NCBI GenBank assembly: GCA_947446575.1
Contig: CANFHC010000022.1
Span: 1-51,247, forward strand
Source of the DNA: Bacteriovoracaceae bacterium
GTDB lineage: Bacteria; Bdellovibrionota; Bacteriovoracia; Bacteriovoracales; Bacteriovoracaceae
DNA length: 51,247 nucleotides
Direction of reading: 5' to 3'
Part shown: positions 7,253-14,554 of the stretch, piece by piece
How the letters are laid out: each line of letters starts with the position of its first letter
Position numbering within the stretch: the first letter of the stretch is position 1
Notes under the pieces: generated by a model
What the model was told of the DNA's origin: nothing
The model's database searches: none
What the model saw: only the letters and a program-made list of their open reading frames with translations
Made by a program: the position numbers and the translations under genes

Positions 7253-8827
7253 ATGTTATTAGAAAAAATTGCGATTTTTATACTTTTCCTTGGGCCCTTG
7301 GTTTTTTTCCACGAGCTTGGTCACTTTTTATTCGCCCGACTTTTTGGAGTGCGCGTAGAAGTTTTTTCAATTGGTTTTGGTCCAAAAATATTTAAGAAAA
7401 AAATTGGCGAAACAGAATATGCACTTTCAGCAATTCCTTTAGGTGGATATGTGAAAATGTTTGGTGATGATCCATTTAACAAAGATGATATTCCTCCAGA
7501 AGAACGAAAGTTTAGTTTTACTCATCAAGGAAAATTTGCACGTTTCTGGATCGTCATGGGTGGGCCATTAGCTAATTTTATTTTAGCGTTCTTTATTTTC
7601 TTCTCTTTGCTTATTTCGGGAGAAAGAATACCTGAAATTAAATTGGGATTAATATCAAGTGAGTCGAGTCTTTATAAAGCAGGACTTAGAACTGGAGATA
7701 TCTTAACGAAAGTTAATGAAACTGAAGTATATAATCCGACTGATTTGATGGTGGAAGGCAAAGACGAAATCAATTCAATAACGGTTAAACGTGCTGGCCT
7801 GGTTGTGGCCCTACCAGTTAATTTTCGGGGTGATAAATTTTTTGAAGAAGTCTTAAAGTATCCTCCATTTTTTAGAAAACCATTTTTAGTAGATGCCAAT
7901 TCAAAACGTTTTGTTTTAAGTCTGGAAAAAAATAAAATAAATCTTCAGGCTTCTTTAGAAGAAATTGCGGCAGCAAGTGGGGCAAAAGCTTTATTTCTTT
8001 ACCCTGTTCTTCCTGATCAAGATATTTCAAGTGAGAGTCTTAAAGTTGATTTAAATGCCGTACTAGAAATTGCTGTCAGCTATTCGGATATGAAATCTTT
8101 AGTTGCATCACTTGAAGCCAAAGGATTTCGAACTATAGATTTAATGGTTCGTAGCGTGAATATGAATTCTCCTGCTGATAAAGTTGGAATTAAAGAAGAT
8201 GACGTTTTTATCAGCCTAGAAGGGCAAAAAGTTTTTAGTTTTGAAGAACTTCGCACACGACTTCAAACTTACGATAAAAAAGACGTAACAGTTGAAGTTT
8301 TACATCAAGGGAAAGTTAAACAATTAACAGTAACTCCTGACGTGACTCAACAGGAAGGCAAGACTGTTCGCTTGTTAGGTGTTTATAGTTTTATTGAAAT
8401 TCAAAAATTGAATTTTGTTCATACTAAGTCAAAAGGTCTATTTGGCTCAACTAAATATTCTGTTATTCGCACTTGGGATTCCGTGAAGAAGACGATCGAT
8501 GGCTTTGTAAAACTACTTACGAATCAAATCTCCCTTAAAACGATTGGTGGACCATTAGCGATTGGAAAAGTTGCTCATGATTCTTTTAATACTTCTCTTT
8601 CATACTTCTTTCAATTAATGGCACTCATTTCTGTCAATTTAGGAGTCATTAACTTGTTTCCCATTCCCGTTTTGGATGGTGGGCATATTATGTTTATTGC
8701 TCTGGAAATTATCAATGGTGGTCCCTTATCAAGAAGAAAAATGGAGATTGCTCAGCAGGTAGGTTTATCAATTCTATTGATGCTTATGGTAGGAGCAATC
8801 TTTAACGATGTAAGTAGGTTTTTCTAG
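7253..8827 (+). CDS. rseP: Site-2 intramembrane zinc metalloprotease RseP
   Basis: RseP cleaves membrane-spanning anti-sigma factors and remnant signal peptides. The active-site HELGH is at residues 20-24 in the first transmembrane helix. The third zinc ligand lies in NLFPIPVLDGGH (Asp about 475) near the C-terminus. Two PDZ-like segments lie between (about residues 125-190 and 300-370), the second containing NSPADKVGIKEDDVF. At 524 residues it is some 75 longer than E. coli RseP; the extra sequence is in the periplasmic middle region (about 190-290). It overlaps the next start by one base. Confidence 0.95.
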   Translation: MLLEKIAIFILFLGPLVFFHELGHFLFARLFGVRVEVFSIGFGPKIFKKKIGETEYALSAIPLGGYVKMFGDDPFNKDDIPPEERKFSFTHQGKFARFWIVMGGPLANFILAFFIFFSLLISGERIPEIKLGLISSESSLYKAGLRTGDILTKVNETEVYNPTDLMVEGKDEINSITVKRAGLVVALPVNFRGDKFFEEVLKYPPFFRKPFLVDANSKRFVLSLEKNKINLQASLEEIAAASGAKALFLYPVLPDQDISSESLKVDLNAVLEIAVSYSDMKSLVASLEAKGFRTIDLMVRSVNMNSPADKVGIKEDDVFISLEGQKVFSFEELRTRLQTYDKKDVTVEVLHQGKVKQLTVTPDVTQQEGKTVRLLGVYSFIEIQKLNFVHTKSKGLFGSTKYSVIRTWDSVKKTIDGFVKLLTNQISLKTIGGPLAIGKVAHDSFNTSLSYFFQLMALISVNLGVINLFPIPVLDGGHIMFIALEIINGGPLSRRKMEIAQQVGLSILLMLMVGAIFNDVSRFF

Positions 8828-9411
8828 TGCACTCTTTGTTTTTAGATAGTACATCGGGGCTAGTGGTAGGATTACTTGATTCAAAGTTTAATTGGGTTGA
8901 ATACAAGAGTCTCGATGAAAAGAAGCCTTCTGAAATTATTCATTTTGAAATATTTAATCTCTTAAAAAAACATAATCTCGATTTAAAAGACATGCGCACA
9001 TTTATTTCGAGTGGGCCTGGATCATATACAGGCATGAGATTGAGTGAAGGTTTTGTTCAAGTTTTTGAATTAAACCATATGCCTGTTTATTCTTTTTATC
9101 ATTTCGATGTTCCAAGATTAAGCGGAGTTGTAAAGGGATACTGGGCTACAAATGCATTTAAGGGCGAAGTTTTTGTTTATAATTGGAATGGAGAAGAAAT
9201 TAAAAAAGAACTTCTTTTAAAAGATGTTTTCTCTCAAGCTGGTCGGAACAATGGATTTACTCTTGATGACACTGATCCAATTTTTTCTGGTTTAACCTCA
9301 ACTAAAAAATTTATTAAAAATGAATCCGCTAAATTATTTGCTAACGTACTTGAAAAAAAACTCAGAGTCCCACCTTATTATTTTAGGTCGCTTGAAGAGG
9401 AGTTTCGGTAG
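8827..9411 (+). CDS. tsaB: TsaB-like protein for tRNA t6A modification
   Basis: TsaB is the non-catalytic ASKHA-fold partner that activates TsaD in making N6-threonylcarbamoyladenosine at tRNA position 37. The FLDSTSG N-terminus and SSGPGSYTGMRLS (about residues 60-72), matching the GPGSFTGLRIG signature of TsaB, support the call. At 194 residues it is shorter than the 231 of E. coli, and the C-terminal half is poorly conserved. The GTG start shares its G with the rseP TAG stop, implying translational coupling. The second half alone would not be recognisable. Confidence 0.8.
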   Translation: MHSLFLDSTSGLVVGLLDSKFNWVEYKSLDEKKPSEIIHFEIFNLLKKHNLDLKDMRTFISSGPGSYTGMRLSEGFVQVFELNHMPVYSFYHFDVPRLSGVVKGYWATNAFKGEVFVYNWNGEEIKKELLLKDVFSQAGRNNGFTLDDTDPIFSGLTSTKKFIKNESAKLFANVLEKKLRVPPYYFRSLEEEFR

Positions 9412-9413
9412 TC

Positions 9414-10073
9414 ATGTTGAAGTCGTATTTGCCTGCAAAGTTTAACACTCTCGCAACTTTTTTATTTTTACTCTTTTGGGTTTTTGGTTTTTATAAAATC
9501 TTAATTATTTTAGTAATTGCTTATGCTCTTTTATATATAGTATTAAGAAAAAGCCGAAACGATTTCCGTGATGATCCAGTCAGTACGAAAGGTGTTATAT
9601 TTTCACCTGCCAACGGAAAAATTATTCATATTGAACATAATGTTTCTCATGGGCTCTACGGAGATCAGTTAATAGAAATTCAAATAATGGTTCCGTGGTG
9701 GAAAGAAATGGGAATTTTTCTTCCACTTTCTTGTGAGATTAGACATTTACTGGTGCTAAAAGGTCAGTCTTTTTTTCGCTCTTATAAAGCAATCGAGGTC
9801 ATCGGAACTAAAGAAGGTAAAGGCGTGAGCCTTGCTTTAGATAATCGAGGAGAGTGTATAGGACTAACATTTTTTAAATGCAAACTTGGTTTGTGGCCAG
9901 AAATTATGGTTATGCCCGGGGATCGCGGAGGAAGGAGAGTTAATATTGGTTACTTTCCCTTCGGTGGAACAGTGATGCTTTATTTACCAAAAAAGTATGA
10001 GATACTAGTTAAAACGAATGACGAAGTGAATGCCGGGGAGACAATTTTTGCGGTAGTTCCTGATAATACTTAA
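9414..10073 (+). CDS. Phosphatidylserine decarboxylase-like protein lacking the catalytic serine
   Basis: The protein resembles short-type Psd proenzymes: a hydrophobic N-terminus (about residues 12-43), DDPVSTKGVIFSPANGKII near 53-71 (compare the family's SPADG), and a C-terminal FPFGGTVMLYLP segment at 181-192. Psd normally self-cleaves at the Ser of a GST/GSS motif to form its pyruvoyl cofactor. Here that position is Gly185 (codon GGA). The usual SPLDVHVNR region is also replaced. It is therefore unlikely to work by the known mechanism. It sits 11 bases before pssA, the standard psd-pssA pairing, so a lipid-related role is still likely. Inactive homologue, divergent enzyme and regulatory subunit are all possible. 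Confidence 0.7.
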   Translation: MLKSYLPAKFNTLATFLFLLFWVFGFYKILIILVIAYALLYIVLRKSRNDFRDDPVSTKGVIFSPANGKIIHIEHNVSHGLYGDQLIEIQIMVPWWKEMGIFLPLSCEIRHLLVLKGQSFFRSYKAIEVIGTKEGKGVSLALDNRGECIGLTFFKCKLGLWPEIMVMPGDRGGRRVNIGYFPFGGTVMLYLPKKYEILVKTNDEVNAGETIFAVVPDNT

Positions 10074-10084
10074 AAGGTACTGTT

Positions 10085-10861
10085 ATGTTAAATACACCAA
10101 GACGCTTAGCTTTTTTTCTTCCTAATACATTTACAGCCCTTAATATGGCCTGTGGATTCTTTTCAGTTATTTTAGGTTGGAAAGGGGAATTTTATCCTGC
10201 ATCAATGCTTTTAGTTTTGGGTGCAATCTTTGATTCAGTTGATGGCCGAGTGGCAAGAATGACTCACACTCAATCTGCTTTTGGTGAACAATTCGATTCA
10301 ATTTCAGATGTTGTGACTTTTGGAGTGGCACCAGCTTTTCTTGTTTATAATAAATTCTTTTTTGATTTAGGCCGACTTGGCTTAATCACTTCATTTATCT
10401 TTTTATTATGTGGAGCACTTCGTTTGGCTAGATTTAATGCCAATATTGATAGAGTGAGTTCGGACTTTTTTCAAGGCTTACCAATACCAAGTGGAGCTCT
10501 CGCCATGGTTGGCTTGGTTCTTTTTTCCTTAGAGAGACCAGAGGTAAATGACTTTTATCCTGCAATAATTCTTTATGTTCTCTTCTTTTCTTTTTTAATG
10601 ATTTCTAATATTCCTTTTAATTCATTCAAGAAATCTGAGTGGGTACGCCTGCATAAAAAGCGTGTGCTATTTACTATTTTTTTACTATTGATTTTAACAT
10701 TCTTGCGTGAACAAATAATGATTGGCCTGATCATTAATATTTATGTTTTTGCGTCTCTGCTTTATTTCATTAAAAATAAAGGTGCGCTTGAAGATATGTT
10801 CCAGTGGAAGAGTGAAGATGATGAAGTGGCCGGAGAACCCCAGAATGAAGAACAAATCTAG
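10085..10861 (+). CDS. pssA: CDP-diacylglycerol-serine O-phosphatidyltransferase
   Basis: The enzyme joins serine to CDP-diacylglycerol to give phosphatidylserine. The CDP-alcohol phosphotransferase motif is perfect: DGRVAR, eight residues, then GEQFDSISD (about residues 56-78). About seven transmembrane segments follow the soluble start. Length is 258 residues with a charged C-terminal tail. It uses the CdsA product made upstream in the same block, and its own product would be the substrate of a Psd. Its last codons overlap the next gene by 17 bases. Confidence 0.94.
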   Translation: MLNTPRRLAFFLPNTFTALNMACGFFSVILGWKGEFYPASMLLVLGAIFDSVDGRVARMTHTQSAFGEQFDSISDVVTFGVAPAFLVYNKFFFDLGRLGLITSFIFLLCGALRLARFNANIDRVSSDFFQGLPIPSGALAMVGLVLFSLERPEVNDFYPAIILYVLFFSFLMISNIPFNSFKKSEWVRLHKKRVLFTIFLLLILTFLREQIMIGLIINIYVFASLLYFIKNKGALEDMFQWKSEDDEVAGEPQNEEQI

Positions 10862-11828
10862 AAATTTACTCTTTTTATTTTTCGTTTTACTTGTATCTAT
10901 TGCAAAGGCGACGGATTTAGAACAGGTGGTTTCTGGCGGTGATGTTGAAGATTTATTGGGGAAAATGAAAAATCCGACTGAGACAAACCCGTATCTCGTC
11001 ACAACTCCTGATAATAATGATGTTGAAAAAAATGAATTGCCGAAACAAGCACCAGAAGATTTTATATTTAAAACTGATCACGAAACTGTTTCAGTTAAAA
11101 ATGCAGAAAGAAAAAATTTGGATGATTTCGGTTACGCTCAGCCAAGTTCAATGGGACAAAGTGATGTCTATTTAGAAATAAATAAAAAAAGCATAGCCCG
11201 GGATTTCAGAAAGCATTCTAGTGGTGCTTTAAATATGGCTTATATCCAAAATCATTTCGCTTATGATTCAGCAAACGATATTATTAATAGAACAATCTCC
11301 CAAGGCTATAAACACGTTAAAGGTGGAGCCATTTATATACGCAATGATCAATATTTTCTTCGTCGTGATTTCCTAAATACCTATTGGAGTTTAGGTGGAG
11401 GTATTGGTTATAATAGTGGTCGTGGAATTTTTGTTGGGGGTGAGCAAAGTGACGCAACTTTTCGCCTTTGGGAAATTCCTGTCGATGCAGGACTTGGTTT
11501 AGAAATACCAATCTATCACTGGTTTAAAATTGCAGGAACCGTTGGCCCAAGTGCTACAATCCTTTATCAAAATAGAAGTGACTTTCAAAATGGTGAAAAG
11601 GGAAAAAATAAAACTCAAGTGAGTTATGGCCAGTTTGCTAACGCACAATTTAAAATTAATATTGGCGGATTTAATGACAATGCAGCTTACGAAATGTTTA
11701 CTGAAAGTCGCATAACTAATCTTTTATTAAATCTTGAAATCCGTTACCAAAATTATCAAAACTTTCAAGATGCCATAAAAATTTCAGGCACGTCGGTAGG
11801 CCTTGGATTTACCTTTGAATATTTATAA
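10845..11828 (+). CDS. Predicted outer-membrane beta-barrel protein, unknown function
   Basis: I do not recognise the family. The open frame extends further upstream within pssA, but the ATG at 10845 begins a typical signal peptide (MKNKSRNLLFLFFVLLVSIAKA) and has CGGAG nine bases ahead, giving 327 residues. After an acidic linker of about 90 residues come alternating strands rich in Gly and aromatics (for example WSLGGGIGYNSG), ending in TSVGLGFTFEYL, which resembles a barrel's last strand with a near-terminal aromatic. It overlaps pssA by 17 bases and truA by 26, so it is probably expressed with the lipid genes. Confidence 0.7.
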   Translation: MKNKSRNLLFLFFVLLVSIAKATDLEQVVSGGDVEDLLGKMKNPTETNPYLVTTPDNNDVEKNELPKQAPEDFIFKTDHETVSVKNAERKNLDDFGYAQPSSMGQSDVYLEINKKSIARDFRKHSSGALNMAYIQNHFAYDSANDIINRTISQGYKHVKGGAIYIRNDQYFLRRDFLNTYWSLGGGIGYNSGRGIFVGGEQSDATFRLWEIPVDAGLGLEIPIYHWFKIAGTVGPSATILYQNRSDFQNGEKGKNKTQVSYGQFANAQFKINIGGFNDNAAYEMFTESRITNLLLNLEIRYQNYQNFQDAIKISGTSVGLGFTFEYL

Positions 11829-12582
11829 ACTGACGGTTCAATATAAAGGAACGAGCTATTTGGGCTTTCAAGTTCAATCAGTGGGTCAGACTATTCAAGG
11901 TGAACTTAACAGTGCACTAAAAATTTTATCAAAAACTGAAAATGTTAAAACAATCGGATCTGGTCGAACAGATGCGGGTGTTCACGCTTTTGCTCAAGTA
12001 GTTAGAATTGAAATTCCTGTTGATATTCCGCCGGAGAATTTAGCTCGGGCCATTAACTCACAATTGGCTTTAGATATTCGAGTGACTGACGTCAGTCGAA
12101 CGACTATGGATTTTCATCCCATTTTTAGCGCGAAGTCTAAAGAATATAATTATGTCTTTTCCAATCGTGAAGCGATTTCACCATTTGCTCATGAACTAGT
12201 TACTCTTTTTCCATATGACCTCGACATCGAGCTTATGCGGGAGGGTTGTAAAATATTTTGTGGCGAACATGATTTTATAAATTTTCAATGCACTGGAACA
12301 GAGGTGGGAACCACTGTGCGCCAAATTTTTGAATGTGAAATCCTGCATTTTATGGGAAGTGGACACTTTGCGCATATGCTAGAGGACTATTATGTTTTTC
12401 GCGTTGTGGGAAATGGGTTCTTAAAGCAAATGGTGCGTCTCATGATGGGAGCTATTTGGAGTCTTGGAAGAGGGAAAATTACATTAAAAGACCTTAAAAA
12501 AGCGTTAAAAATACAGCAGGACCAAAGGCTCGGGGCAACTGCTCCTCCTCAGGGACTTTATCTAAAAGAAGTGCATTACTAA
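11803..12582 (+). CDS. truA: tRNA pseudouridine(38-40) synthase
   Basis: TruA converts uridines 38-40 of the anticodon arm to pseudouridine. The catalytic Asp lies in GSGRTDAGVHAF (Asp57 if the first TTG is the start), and the C-terminal GNGFLKQMVRLMMG motif is typical. Length is about 259 residues. No ATG start is available: TTG codons occur at 11803 and 11815, both inside the preceding gene. The second gives MNIYKLTVQYKG, closer to the usual N-terminus. The true start is undecided between them. Confidence 0.95.
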   Translation: MDLPLNIYKLTVQYKGTSYLGFQVQSVGQTIQGELNSALKILSKTENVKTIGSGRTDAGVHAFAQVVRIEIPVDIPPENLARAINSQLALDIRVTDVSRTTMDFHPIFSAKSKEYNYVFSNREAISPFAHELVTLFPYDLDIELMREGCKIFCGEHDFINFQCTGTEVGTTVRQIFECEILHFMGSGHFAHMLEDYYVFRVVGNGFLKQMVRLMMGAIWSLGRGKITLKDLKKALKIQQDQRLGATAPPQGLYLKEVHY

Positions 12583-12594
12583 GATTCTCTTTCA

Positions 12595-12623
12595 TTGACA
12601 ATTAAGGCCCTGTTTAATACTTT
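12595..12623 (+). promoter_or_regulatory. Candidate tig promoter
   Basis: A perfect TTGACA (12595-12600) is followed after 17 bases by TACTTT (12618-12623), about 30 bases before the tig start, in the 71-base gap after truA. The -35 is strong and the -10 weak. Confidence 0.5.
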
Positions 12624-12653
12624 GAGAGAACTAATTTTCAAAGAGGATTTCGT

Positions 12654-13937
12654 ATGTCTTACACTGTAAAAAGCGTCAATGGATGCACAAAGAAACTAGA
12701 ATTCAACTTCGCTACACTTGATCTTTCAAAAGAGATTAAACAGGCTGTTGTTAAAAAACAAAGTTCAACAAATATTAAAGGATTCAGAAAAGGCAAAGCT
12801 CCGTTAGCAATGGTAGAGCAAGTTTATGGACCTCAAATTGAATCGGATGCTTTAAACCAATTTGTTCAATCACAATTGTTTGAAGCAGTTAATAAAGAAA
12901 AATTAAAAACTGTGGGATACCCAGCTTTTGAAAATGTAAAATATGACTCTGGAAAAAGTGTAAGTTTTGAAGCAGTAGTTGAAATTTTTCCCGAAATCAA
13001 ACTTGCTGACTATTCTTCATACTCATTCAAAAAAGATAAAGTTGAAGTGACTGCAGACGATTTAGATAAAGTGACAAAAAACTACCTTGGTTCAAAAGCT
13101 GAAATGAGTGAAGTAACTGATGCAGAAGCTAAACTTTCTAAAGGTCAATTTGCTGTTTTTAACTTCGAAGGAGTTAAAGAAAACGGTGAAAGACCAGAAA
13201 ATATGAAAGGATCTGAATATCTTCTAGAAATCGGTTCAGGACAATTTATTCCAGGATTCGAAGATGGAATGATTGGACTTAAAAAAGCTGAAAAGAAAAA
13301 CATCGTTTTAACTTTCCCGGCTGATTACCATGCAACTGAACTTCAAAATGCAAAAGTTACTTTCGAAGTTGAACTTGTAGAAATTAAAGATAAAAAATTT
13401 CCTGTTTTAAACGATGAAATGGCAAAAGAATTTGGTTACGAATCAGTTGCTGATTTCACCGAGAAAAATAAGAAGAGTCTTCTTGCACAAAAAGAAAGAC
13501 AAGCGGCTGAAAAACTTCACCAAGAAATTCTAGAAAAATTAGTGAATGAAAATAAATTTGATGTTCCAGCTACCCTTGTTCAAAACCAAGAAAAATATCT
13601 TCAAGAAGATCTAGCGAAAAATTTAAAGTCACAAGGCTTTAACGAAACTATGGTTGGCGAATATTTTAAAAGATGGGCGTCTGATATAACAACTAAAGCA
13701 AGCTTCCAAGTACGCTCAGGACTAGTTTTAGACCATTTAGCACAGGAGTTTAAAATTGAGACTTCTGACGCTGATTTCAACAATAAAATTGAAGAAAGTG
13801 CAGCTCAGGCAGGTATGGATGTTGAAACTGTAAAAAAATACTACTCTGGAAACTCTCAAGTTAAGAGCAATTTGATGTATGCGATTCGTGAAGAAAAGAC
13901 TTTCGAAGAGTTAAAGAAGAAAGTTAAGGTTTCATAA
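12654..13937 (+). CDS. tig: Trigger factor
   Basis: Trigger factor is the ribosome-bound chaperone that meets nascent chains at the exit tunnel. The L23-binding signature GFRKGKAP is at residues 43-50. An FKBP-type prolyl isomerase domain spans about 160-245, with GQFIPGFEDGMIG. The C-terminal substrate-cradle helices follow. Its 427 residues compare with 432 in E. coli. It starts at ATG behind AGAGGA and is closed by its own terminator, so it is probably a single-gene unit. clpP and clpX, frequent neighbours, are not present. Confidence 0.97.
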   Translation: MSYTVKSVNGCTKKLEFNFATLDLSKEIKQAVVKKQSSTNIKGFRKGKAPLAMVEQVYGPQIESDALNQFVQSQLFEAVNKEKLKTVGYPAFENVKYDSGKSVSFEAVVEIFPEIKLADYSSYSFKKDKVEVTADDLDKVTKNYLGSKAEMSEVTDAEAKLSKGQFAVFNFEGVKENGERPENMKGSEYLLEIGSGQFIPGFEDGMIGLKKAEKKNIVLTFPADYHATELQNAKVTFEVELVEIKDKKFPVLNDEMAKEFGYESVADFTEKNKKSLLAQKERQAAEKLHQEILEKLVNENKFDVPATLVQNQEKYLQEDLAKNLKSQGFNETMVGEYFKRWASDITTKASFQVRSGLVLDHLAQEFKIETSDADFNNKIEESAAQAGMDVETVKKYYSGNSQVKSNLMYAIREEKTFEELKKKVKVS

Positions 13938-13964
13938 TTTCAAATAATAAATTAAGAAAATGTA

Positions 13965-13988
13965 AGGCTCCTTAGGGAGCCTTTTTTT
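13965..13988 (+). terminator. Rho-independent terminator of tig
   Basis: AAGGCTCC (13965-13972) and GGAGCCTT (13977-13984) form a perfect eight-pair stem with a TTAG loop, followed by a T-run. Confidence 0.93.
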
Positions 13989-14047
13989 GTTGCGCTGCCC
14001 TTCAGTTTGTGATTTTATCAACCTCCAGGTTTTAGAGGTATTTTTGT

Positions 14048-14524
14048 ATGAAACTATTAATCTTTTTAATGATTTTTTTATCGCTAAATTCAGTAGTCTT
14101 TGCCGAAGGCTATACCGATCTTGCAAACACGTATGAAGAAGCGAAACTCCCAAATTTTTTACCATTAGTGGGTAAAGGCTTAGCTGGAAGATGCTATATA
14201 GCCACGAGTTCGAATAAAAAAATTGCTTCGATACTTATGGTTAGTTTTGAAGAAGATGGATTTGAAATTGCTCCTTTTGATGCTGAAAAAAAGAGACCAG
14301 ATTTCTTTGATAAATTAATTTACGAAGATGTTTTAAACAAATTTCCAATGATTAAAAAAATGTTCTTGGATGTAAATGAAACAGCTGATGGGGCGATAGC
14401 TTATAAAGAACAAGGTGCGGATGAGTATCGCTATGAAATAAGAGAAAGTGATAAATATTTGATAATGAGAGTTTACTTAAATGATAAGATTATAAAAAAT
14501 TGTAATTATTATAAAAGAGATTAA
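14048..14524 (+). CDS. Small secreted protein, unknown function
   Basis: No family is recognised. A clear signal peptide (about residues 1-19, ending VFA before EGYTD) marks it for export, leaving a mature protein of about 139 residues with two cysteines (one in GRCYIA, one in NCNYYKRD near the C-terminus) that could form a disulfide. The Shine-Dalgarno AGAGG at 14034-14038 lies in the 3' arm of a short hairpin (ACCTC 14021-14025 with GAGGT 14035-14039). It is a single gene between tig and the valS end, sharing a bidirectional terminator with valS. Confidence 0.75.
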   Translation: MKLLIFLMIFLSLNSVVFAEGYTDLANTYEEAKLPNFLPLVGKGLAGRCYIATSSNKKIASILMVSFEEDGFEIAPFDAEKKRPDFFDKLIYEDVLNKFPMIKKMFLDVNETADGAIAYKEQGADEYRYEIRESDKYLIMRVYLNDKIIKNCNYYKRD

Positions 14525-14554
14525 AAAAAGCCCTCAGAATGAGGGCTTTTTTTT
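14524..14554. terminator. Bidirectional terminator between a secreted-protein gene and valS
   Basis: AAAGCCCTC and GAGGGCTTT flank an AGAAT loop, with an A-run on the left and a T-run on the right. It serves as an intrinsic terminator for both converging transcripts. Confidence 0.92.

Noticed and set aside
10743-10844. N-terminal extension of the outer-membrane protein gene into pssA
   Set aside because: The upstream part reads through pssA in another frame and would bury the signal peptide. ATG 10845 has a Shine-Dalgarno and gives a normal export signal.
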